Assembly (NCBI GenBank): GCA_003263845.1
Contig: JYJN01000132.1
Coordinates: 1-64,000 of the forward strand
Length of the DNA stretch: 64,000 nucleotides
From: Vibrio aestivus
Lineage (GTDB): Bacteria > Pseudomonadota > Gammaproteobacteria > Enterobacterales > Vibrionaceae
Direction of reading: 5' to 3'
Under the pieces are notes generated by a model. The model made no database searches. It was not told the DNA's origin and saw nothing but the letters and a program-made list of their open reading frames with translations. A program made the translations under genes and the position numbers. Positions 56,972 to 64,000 of the stretch are shown in pieces (positions within the stretch are counted from its first letter, which is position 1; the number at the start of each line of letters is the position of its first letter).

Positions 56972-57068
56972 GATGAAGACTGCAGGAGAGAGGTAATCTA
57001 ACTGATATTTTCTAATCAGTTACTATTACCCGCCGAAGATTTAATTATTTCAGGCAAAAGGACTGTTG
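56972..57068 (+). ncRNA. Glycine riboswitch, aptamer I
   Basis: GCAGGAGAGAGG, then a variable hairpin, CCGCCGAAG and CAGGCAAAAGGACTG: the conserved core of the gcvT-type glycine aptamer. First of a tandem pair. Confidence 0.92.
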
Positions 57069-57070
57069 TT

Positions 57071-57182
57071 GGAGGAACCTCTGGAGAGAACCGTACTACT
57101 TCGTTGTAGAAAACGGTCGCCGAAGGAGCAAGCTTTGCCAATGCAAAGTGAAACTCTCAGGCAAAAGGACAGAGGAGAGAAA
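57071..57182 (+). ncRNA. Glycine riboswitch, aptamer II and expression platform edge
   Basis: CTGGAGAGAACCG, CGCCGAAGGAGCAAG and CTCAGGCAAAAGGACAGAGG give the second complete aptamer. GAGAGAAA at its 3' end (57175-57182) can pair with TTTCTCTC at 57248-57255 near the symporter start, a likely switch. The tandem arrangement lies before a Na+/alanine-glycine symporter, as at the V. cholerae VCI-II locus. Confidence 0.93.
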
Positions 57183-57286
57183 AGCAACCACATTGAAAGC
57201 AGTCTTTGCCGTCTGCTTATATGGGGATGATCCACGATCACCCTACCTTTCTCTCTTCTCCTTATGTTGTTTTTTAAGGAGAATTC

Positions 57287-58656
57287 ATGAACGATATTCA
57301 AACACTACTTCAAACTGCCAATAGCTTCGTTTGGGGGCCACCACTTCTTATTTTGCTTGTTGGTACAGGCATCTACTTTACATTTAAGCTTGGCCTTCTA
57401 CAGTTCCGACACTTACCAACTGCGCTTCGTTTAGTGTTCAGCCGCAGTGGTTCTTCAAATGCTAAAGGTGACGTTTCAAGCTTTGCTGCTCTGTGTACGG
57501 CACTGTCTGCAACGATTGGTACAGGTAACATCGTGGGTGTTGCCACTGCGATTAAACTTGGCGGCCCTGGTGCGCTCTTTTGGATGTGGCTAGCGGCTCT
57601 ATTTGGCATGGCGACTAAATATGCGGAATGTTTACTCGCAGTTAAATATCGCCAAGTCGATGATAAGGCCAGATGGTCGGCGGACCAATGTATTACTTGC
57701 AATACGGTATGGGTTCGAAAGCATTGGCCATTGTCTTTGCTATCTTCGCACTGGGTGTTGCCTGCTTTGGTATTGGTACTTTCCCTCAAGTAAACGCCAT
57801 TTTAGACGCGAGCGAAATTTCATTTGGTGTATCGCGTGAAATTGCCGCTGTTGTACTTACTTTACTCGTTGCTTTTGTCACTTTGGGTGGTATCCAGTCT
57901 ATAGCGAAAGTGGCTGGAAAAGTTGTGCCTTTCATGGCTATTTTATACATCACCGCTTGTTTGAGCGTGATTATCATGAACGGCGATCAACTATTGGCTG
58001 CTATTGAACTGGTTCTTGTCTCTGCGTTTACACCAACGGCAGCTACAGGCGGTTTCTTAGGTGCCAGCATTATGCTAGCGATCCAATCGGGTATTGCTCG
58101 TGGTGTGTTCTCCAACGAAGCTGGTTTAGGCAGTGCGCCAATCGCCGCTGCTGCGGCCAAAACAGACTCGTGTGTTAAACAAGGCCTGATTTCGATGACA
58201 GGCACCTTCTTTGATACCATTATCATCTGTACCATGACAGGTCTTGCACTCATCCTTACGGGTGTTTGGCAAAGCGACTACGCAGGCGCTGCAATGACTA
58301 CTCAAGCTTTCGCGATTGGTTTAAGTTCAGACACAATTGGCCCACTTTTGGTCTCCGTTGGCCTGATCTTCTTCGCGTTCACCACGATTTTGGGTTGGAA
58401 CTATTATGGCGAACGTTGTGTTGTTTTCTTACTCGGAACTAAAGCGGTCTTGCCATACAAAGTTATCTTCATTGGCTTGGTGGCTTCAGGCGCATTCTTG
58501 CACTTAGACATGATCTGGGTAATCGCTGACATTGTTAACGGACTCATGGCAATTCCAAACTTAATTGGCTTGATTGCATTACGGCACGTTGTCGTTGAAG
58601 AAACAAAGCTGTATTTCTCTTCTTTAAGAAAACAGCAAGAAACAGTCACAGCTTAA
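57287..58656 (+). CDS. Sodium:alanine/glycine symporter (AGCS family), one frame break
   Basis: 456 residues after restoring one G near 57668 (AAGGCC to AAGGGCC), where the text becomes [20 protein letters not shown]. Family motifs: [41 protein letters not shown] (sodium/amino-acid binding), [22 protein letters not shown], and [22 protein letters not shown]. About eleven helices. Imports glycine or alanine with sodium. AAGGAG precedes ATG 57287. Controlled by the upstream tandem glycine riboswitch, so glycine is the likely substrate. Confidence 0.94.
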
Positions 58657-58665
58657 CCAAACTTT

Positions 58666-58694
58666 AAGGCGCTTTCATGGCGCCTTTTTCTTAT
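58666..58694 (+). terminator. Terminator after the symporter gene
   Basis: AAGGCGC (58666-58672) pairs with GCGCCTT (58680-58686), followed by a T-run. Confidence 0.8.
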
Positions 58695-58765
58695 TTTTAT
58701 CATCATCAATCCCAACACCGCAATTTGAACTATTCTTGGTAATAACGAGTTACTCAGGAGTAGGC

Positions 58766-58948
58766 ATGTTTCCAAATCATAAAGAGGCTCTTTCTTTTAG
58801 GATCCTAACCATAATTCTCGCCTTTATTCTGGTTTGCTGGCCTTCCGCAACGAATATTATCTTTGACGTAAGCTCTGTTACTAGTGCCGTTTTCACGATC
58901 TGGTTGGGCTTATTGTTTGTGCTTGGCTATTTCGCTAAGGGAAAATAA
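58766..58948 (+). CDS. Small two-helix membrane protein before the symporter-kinase
   Basis: 60 residues from ATG 58766 (CAGGAG six bases upstream) with two hydrophobic helices (FRILTIILAFILVCWPSAT and AVFTIWLGLLFVLGYFA). Its TAA is immediately followed by the GTG of the symporter-kinase gene, so translation is coupled. A small membrane protein in the same position occurs before cbrA in Pseudomonas (called CbrX, as I recall); function here is inferred from position only. Confidence 0.65.
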   Translation: MFPNHKEALSFRILTIILAFILVCWPSATNIIFDVSSVTSAVFTIWLGLLFVLGYFAKGK

Positions 58949-61765
58949 GTGATTAGCTTACTTAGTTTAATTGCGATTATACTTTTTTATGTACTTACAC
59001 TTTACTGCATTGCGTATTGGGCGGAGTCTGGAAGTCTAAAGGCAAAACAACTCGCCCAATCTCCCGTTGTTTATATACTCTCACTCGCTGTATTTTGTAC
59101 TAGCTGGACTTTTTACGGCAGTGTTGGGCTCGCCTCGCGTTCGGGAATCCTTGTTTATACAATCTATTTAGGCCCAACACTCTTAATGATTGTATTATGG
59201 CCAATGATGAAGCGAATTTTGCTTATAAAGCAAATTTACCATATCAATAGTATCGCAGACTTTCTGTCTGCACGCTTTAATCGGAGCCTCCAGGTTGCGG
59301 GGTTAGTTTCATTAATATCTATGGTGGGGATCGTCCCTACCTAGCCCTTCAGCTTAAGGCGATTAATAGCTCATTACTAACCATATTAGATGTCGACGGT
59401 GGTGTAAATTTTGTTTCTTGGGGTGTATGGCTTGGTGTCGCCATTTTTACGATAGTCTTTGGTATACGCCATATAGACCCTACAGAACGTCACCCTGGTA
59501 TGATGTTAGCACTCGCGGCTGAAAGTCTCGTTAAACTCATTGCTATGCTCGCCGTTGGACTATTTGTCAGCTTTGTTCTGTTCGACTCACCGAGTGATAT
59601 ATTTAGCCAACTAGAGGAGCAATTGCCACATGCCGCGGATAATATGGCGCAAGTTCCCAGCTTAATGACATGGGCGTCTTTTTTGATACTCGCGGGGTTT
59701 GCCTTTTTCCTGCTTCCAAGGCAATTCCACGTTATGGTTATTGAAAACGCCAAGCCTGAACACATTCGCAAAGCCCAGTTTTTTTTGCCACTCTATCTAA
59801 TATTAATCACTGCATTCGTAATGCCAATAGCCAGTGCAGGCCAGCTTATTATTGGCCCAAACTCTCCCGATACCTATATGCTCAGCCTACCTATGAGTCA
59901 AGGCCACGTCAGTTTGTCTATATTGGTGTTTATTGGTGGCTTTTCCGCTTCTATGGCTATGTTGATGGTGTCAGGGATGGCGCTCTCAACTATGTTTAGT
60001 AATCATATCGCTCTACCCTTATTGAGGCGATACTCCCCTAGTCACAACTATGGTCGGTATTTACTTCAGATTCGTTGGCTAGCAGTGTTTGGTGTGTTAG
60101 CTGCCGGTCAATTGTTTTATCTCTACCTTGGAGAGACATACCTTCTAGTTAATATGGGCATGATTTCCTTTTGTGCGGTGTTGCAGTTTGCTCCAAGTGT
60201 TATTGCTGGCCTCTATTGGAAAAACGTTAATTCAATGGGTGCCACTGCTGGATTATTGGCTGGCTTCAGTGTCTGGGGGTATTGTTTATTTATCCCTGCG
60301 CTCATGAACAGCGGTTGGTTGGACAGATCTGTTTTAGACAGTGGCCCTTGGGGTATTGAATGGTTAAACCCACACCACCTATTTGGCTCTACAATGGATA
60401 AAGTCAGCCACGGCGCTTTTTTGGTCACTCATTGCTAATGTCTCTGGGCTAATCTTGGGGAGCCTGCTTTCTCATGAGTCTGAAAGCGAACGCCGCTACA
60501 ACGCTGAGTTTATCGACAATATGATGCAAAACCACAACGACGATCTAACGAGCGACATTAACCTACCCCAAACCATCCACTTAAAACCTAAGACACAAAT
60601 TTTAGCTGAACTGTTCTGCCACTATTTTTCCAAACAGGAAGTAGAAGCAAAAATAACTACGGTCCTCCAAGATGCAGGTCTATGCTCGCAAGAGTTAGTC
60701 AACCCACAAGAGCTAGCTAACCTAGAAAAATCAGCTGAACGTCTACTCAGTGGGGCAACAGGAGCAGCAATGGCCCATATACTAATTCGAGACTCTCTCC
60801 TATTCACTCCAGATGAAATGCACGAATTGGAGCAAAGCTACAGCCGGCTGCTATCTCAACTTAAAATAAGTCCAAATCAACTCAGACAACAACTTGACTA
60901 TGCCAAAGAAAAGGAGGATCTAGCCACTCAATACAGTAAAGAGCTTGAATCGACCGTTGAGCAACGTACCGATGAACTGAAATCCGCACTGGAAAAATTA
61001 CAGTCGGCACAGAGCCAACTAATAGAAACAGAAAAACAGGCATCACTGGGTAAATTGGTCGCAGGTATTGCTCATGAGATTAATACACCGATTGGTATAT
61101 GTTTAACCGCGACAACCCACCTAGAACAAGAAACAAAACTGATCAATACCCTATACCAAGAAGGTAAACTTTCTGAACGTGAGCTAGAAGAATTTTTCCA
61201 ACTTTGTAATGAGTCTACGGACATCATGCTAAAAAATAACGAACGAGCTTCTCATTTAATCAGGAGCTTCAAACAAATTGCGGTAGACCAATCTTCAGAC
61301 GAGCTCCGCTACGTCAACATCAGAAAATACCTTAATGAAAACCTACTTTCGTTGCGTCCAGAGCTTAAAAAGCATGACCATATTATCACGATTAACTGCG
61401 ATGAGGATTTAGCTTGCAAGCTGTATGCAGGAACACTTTCTCAAGTTATCACGAATCTCGTTATGAACAGCATCATCCACGGTTATGATGAGGACCAACA
61501 AGGTAACATTTTGATTCAGGCGGAAATGAACAATGAGCGCCATTTTTGCTTAACCTATAAAGATGACGGAAAAGGACTTTCACAACAAGCGGCTAAGCTT
61601 TTATTTGACCCCTTTTACACCACAAGACGCAGCAGTGGTGGCAGTGGCCTTGGTGCGCATTTAATACACAATCTAGTCACTCAAAAATTAGGTGGGAGCG
61701 TCACGATTGAAACCTCACCGGGGCAGGGGCTTGGATATTTTATTCGTTTTCCAATAGTAAATTAG
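58949..61765 (+). CDS. Na+/solute symporter-histidine kinase fusion (CbrA type), two frame breaks
   Basis: 938 residues after correction: one C missing near 59337 and one extra T in the run at 60416-60421. The first 500 residues or so form an SLC5/SSS transporter of about 13 helices (FCTSWTFYGSVGLASRSG, SIADFLSARFNRS, FAFFLLPRQFHVMVIENA, FAPSVIAGLYWKNVNSMGATAG). A STAC-like linker follows (ANLEKSAERLLSGATGAAMAHILI), then a coiled coil (SKELESTVEQRTDELKSAL), HisKA (VAGIAHEINTPIGICL) and HATPase (ITNLVMNSIIHG, GGSGLGAHLIHNLV). It couples solute binding or transport to kinase activity. GTG start directly after the small gene. Partner: the HD-GYP regulator next door. Confidence 0.88.
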
Positions 61766-61863
61766 GGTTTCCTAAACTTGTTAAAACGTCGTTTATTACC
61801 TATAAAATTATTAGTAGTTAAAATTATATCCATACACCACAATTGAGATTATTGGGAGTAACT

Positions 61864-63399
61864 ATGCCATTGCAGCTTTTAAGAGAGCTAGATGAGCCGA
61901 CTCTACCACCATGGAAAGTGCTGATTGTCGATGATGAGCCAGACGTACATCAAGTTACTAAGCTTGCCCTTAGGCGATTCGAGCTTGATGACAGACGTCT
62001 CGAGTTTATTGATGCCTACTCAGGAGCAGAAGCAAAAGAAAAACTCTCTACCATCGACGATATTGCCGTTGTTCTACTTGATGTTGTCATGGAGACAGAT
62101 GACGCAGGTCTTGTTGTCGCAAAATGGACTCGAGAAGAACTTGGTAATCGCTTAACTCGTATAATTTTAAGAACGGGGCAACCAGGACAGGCCCCCGAGC
62201 AAGATGTCATTATTAATTACGACATCAATGACTACAAAGAAAAAACCGAACTAAGCAGTGCTAAGCTCTTTACCACTCTCTACAGCTCAATACGCTCATA
62301 TCGTGACATCATCAAAATTGAACAAGTTCGGGAACGCGAAACCAACTATCGACAAGGGTTAGAGCGGGTTATTCAATCCACATCCGTTATCTTTCAAAAA
62401 AATACTCTTCAAGCGTTCTCTGATGGAATATTACAACAAGTTCTCTCTTTACTTGGAATGAATGAGCAAAGCATGCTAGTGAGCATAAGAGGGCTCGCGA
62501 CTATCTGCGAACCTCACAGCGACTATCAGGTCCTTGCTCAGATTGGTCAAAATGACTCACGTGACGAAATAGACTCAGATGCTCAAGCATCGTTGCAAAA
62601 AGCCATTGATGCTAAAAAGAGTATTATTGAGGGCGATGAGTTTGTAGGTTACTTTGCTACAAGTTCAGGTGCCGTGAGCTTATTGTATTTAAAAGGAGCG
62701 CGGAAAATCACCGAACTTGAATCTCAACTGCTGACCATATTTTCTCATAGCGTGAGCTTAGCATTCGAAAACCTCTATTTAAGCCAAGAGATCATTGATA
62801 CACAAGGTGAACTCATCTACCGACTAGGCGATGTTGTAGAATCACGTTCTGAAGAAGCTGGGTTTCACGTTAGAAGGCTATCCGAACTCAGTTACCAACT
62901 TTGCAAGCTCATGGGGTATTCAGAAGACAAGGCCACCCTATTACGCTTAGCTGCTCCAATGCACGACATCGGTAAAATCGCTATTCCAGATAGCGTACTT
63001 CTTAAGCCAGGTAAACTGGATGCAGAAGAATGGGAGGTGATGAAGACTCACTCCGAAATTGGTCATAATATTCTTGCTGGTTCTAAGCGTAACATCTTAC
63101 AAACGGCTGCAACCATTGCTCATGAACATCATGAACGTGTAGATGGTAACGGTTACCCACAAGGCCTCAAGGGTGACGAGATCAGCATTGAAGCTCGCAT
63201 CATTGCCGTCGCCGATGTTTTCGACGCTCTAACTCATGAGCGTTGCTACAAACCTGCTTGGCCTATTGAAGACGTTATTGAGGTGCTCAAAAGCTCCAAA
63301 GGTAGTCATTTAGATGAGCGAGTTGTTGATACACTGCTTGATAACCTTGATGTTGCGATCGGAATAAACGAAAGCTATCAGGTTAGCTCTAATCACTGA
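61864..63399 (+). CDS. Response regulator with DUF3369 and HD-GYP domain
   Basis: 511 residues from ATG 61864 (TTGGGAG upstream). Receiver with LIVDDEPDVHQVTKLAL, phospho-acceptor in VVLLDVVMETDDAGL and lysine in DYKEKTELS. The central GAF-like DUF3369 region (SRDIIKIEQVRERETNYRQGLERVI to VSLAFENLYLSQEI) is followed by HD-GYP with MHDIGKIAIPD, HEHHERVDGNGYPQGL and ADVFDALTHERCYK. All catalytic motifs are intact, so it should hydrolyse c-di-GMP. Gene order makes it the output of the transporter-kinase. Confidence 0.93.
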   Translation: MPLQLLRELDEPTLPPWKVLIVDDEPDVHQVTKLALRRFELDDRRLEFIDAYSGAEAKEKLSTIDDIAVVLLDVVMETDDAGLVVAKWTREELGNRLTRIILRTGQPGQAPEQDVIINYDINDYKEKTELSSAKLFTTLYSSIRSYRDIIKIEQVRERETNYRQGLERVIQSTSVIFQKNTLQAFSDGILQQVLSLLGMNEQSMLVSIRGLATICEPHSDYQVLAQIGQNDSRDEIDSDAQASLQKAIDAKKSIIEGDEFVGYFATSSGAVSLLYLKGARKITELESQLLTIFSHSVSLAFENLYLSQEIIDTQGELIYRLGDVVESRSEEAGFHVRRLSELSYQLCKLMGYSEDKATLLRLAAPMHDIGKIAIPDSVLLKPGKLDAEEWEVMKTHSEIGHNILAGSKRNILQTAATIAHEHHERVDGNGYPQGLKGDEISIEARIIAVADVFDALTHERCYKPAWPIEDVIEVLKSSKGSHLDERVVDTLLDNLDVAIGINESYQVSSNH

Positions 63400-63426
63400 G
63401 TCCTACTATAAAAGTCGATTTTTCTT

Positions 63427-63457
63427 GAGCTTACTGTTCCGAAAGTAAGCTCTTTTT
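63427..63457 (+). terminator. Terminator after the HD-GYP gene
   Basis: GAGCTTAC (63427-63434) pairs with GTAAGCTC (63445-63452), followed by TTTTT. Confidence 0.85.
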
Positions 63458-63531
63458 CAATGTTAGTGACATATCAACTTAATCTCTCTGCCATTTGAAC
63501 GCTTTATCATGAAGAAAACATGAGGTTTTTT

Positions 63532-64000
63532 ATGACAAAGCACATCATAAGAGAACTAGAACATATCGAACATCTGGCAAAACGTTACGCAGATATCGAA
63601 CTGACTACACTTGCAGATATCGAACACAAAGCCCAGTCACTTCCTCTGTATGCACTACACGTTGGTACTCAAGACCCAAATGCCCCTACCCTCTTTTTGA
63701 CAGGCAGTATTCATGGTGTCGAGCGTATCGGCAGCCAAATTATATTGGCTTTCTTAGAGAACCTATTGAAGAGAACCGCTTGGGATGTTTATCTTAACGA
63801 TAGGTTAAGCCGTATGAACATCATCAGTATCCCTGTCGTTAATCCTTGGGGTGTGCATTTAAAAACGCGCTCAAATGGCAATGGCGTAGACCTGATGAGG
63901 AACTCCCCTATCCAAGCAAATAATCCAAAATATCAGCTTTATGCCGGCCATGCCTTTAGCAATAAACTTCCGTGGTTTAGAGGTAATCCTAATCAAATGG
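63532..64000 (+). CDS. M14-family zinc carboxypeptidase, cut by the window end
   Basis: Starts at ATG 63532 with TGAGG upstream; 156 residues are in view. FLTGSIHGVERIGSQIILAFLENLL contains the HxxE zinc-binding pair of M14 peptidases, then MNIISIPVVNPWGVHLKTRSNGNGVDLMRNSP, with the R of the substrate site and the NGVDLNRN-like motif. This is the M14 (succinylglutamate desuccinylase/carboxypeptidase-like) layout. No signal peptide, so cytoplasmic; physiological substrate unknown. The third zinc ligand lies beyond the window. Confidence 0.82.
   Translation, partial: MTKHIIRELEHIEHLAKRYADIELTTLADIEHKAQSLPLYALHVGTQDPNAPTLFLTGSIHGVERIGSQIILAFLENLLKRTAWDVYLNDRLSRMNIISIPVVNPWGVHLKTRSNGNGVDLMRNSPIQANNPKYQLYAGHAFSNKLPWFRGNPNQM

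Noticed and set aside
3022-61765. Calling the broken genes pseudogenes
   Set aside because: Single run-length indels with otherwise perfect motifs and no accumulated stops fit consensus error better than decay.
1-64000. Prophage, transposon or integron
   Set aside because: No integrase, transposase, terminal repeats or phage structural genes are visible anywhere in the window.

Overview
The window reads as chromosomal DNA of a marine Vibrio, or a very close relative. The inference rests on a ToxR-like/ToxS-like membrane regulator pair, tryptophanase with a tryptophan-type permease, a tandem glycine riboswitch in front of a Na+/amino-acid symporter, the hppD-hmgA-fahA-maiA tyrosine degradation operon, nirBDC-cobA, a blc lipocalin, CheV, and many c-di-GMP and hybrid-kinase proteins. 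The mix of accessory and metabolic genes without core ribosomal or replication genes would suit a second chromosome, but that is only an inference.

Layout. 1-3.0 kb: a lipoprotein, a small orphan and the ToxR/ToxS-like pair. 3.0-6.0 kb (minus): tnaB-like permease then tnaA. 6.3-8.8 kb (minus): an AT-rich cassette of GNAT-like gene, ibrA-like PAPS-reductase-family gene and ibrB-like ParB-family gene. 8.9-9.1 kb: a possible small RNA ending in a strong terminator. 9.3-10.5 kb: a trimeric autotransporter with 63-bp repeats, followed by an RstAB-like two-component system. 12.8-21.3 kb: surface and envelope genes (MipA/OmpV, OprB-like porin, a 963-aa Ig-like lipoprotein, an OmpA-like barrel) and a periplasmic binding protein. 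21.6-21.8 kb: two tRNA-Val(GAC) genes. 22-34.8 kb: signalling (GGDEF, CheV, a CitA/DcuS-type two-component system, RpfG-type HD-GYP, a 1208-aa hybrid kinase), a DUF2726 protein and a patatin. 34.8-40 kb: nirB-nirD-nirC-cobA with a recognisable FNR/NarP promoter. 40.4-44 kb: lipocalin, lactate dehydrogenase, EamA permease, glycerophosphodiesterase. 44-48 kb: the homogentisate operon with a TyrR-like box. 48.4-50.8 kb: a PepT-like peptidase and a NADAR-GTP cyclohydrolase II fusion. 50.9-55.5 kb: a binding protein divergent from a hybrid kinase, and a GGDEF-EAL protein. 57-58.7 kb: the glycine riboswitch and its symporter. 58.8-63.4 kb: a symporter-histidine kinase fusion (CbrA type) with a DUF3369/HD-GYP response regulator. 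The window ends inside an M14 carboxypeptidase.

The dominant peculiarity is that about twenty genes are each broken by one to four single-base indels, almost all in short mononucleotide runs. In every case a one-base edit restores a full-length, family-typical protein, and the corrected lengths are all multiples of three. Most missing bases are G or C, and most extra bases are A or T. The same signature appears in the variable loop of one of the two tRNA-Val copies. I read this as sequencing or consensus error rather than real gene decay, so these genes are annotated as single CDSs with the break described. Corrected lengths given below assume these edits.

Functionally, the window combines amino-acid catabolism (Trp, Tyr, Gly/Ala), nitrite assimilation and siroheme synthesis, and a dense set of membrane sensors feeding c-di-GMP turnover. 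The most unusual items are the NADAR-RibA fusion, the transporter-kinase/HD-GYP pair and the IbrAB-like cassette.
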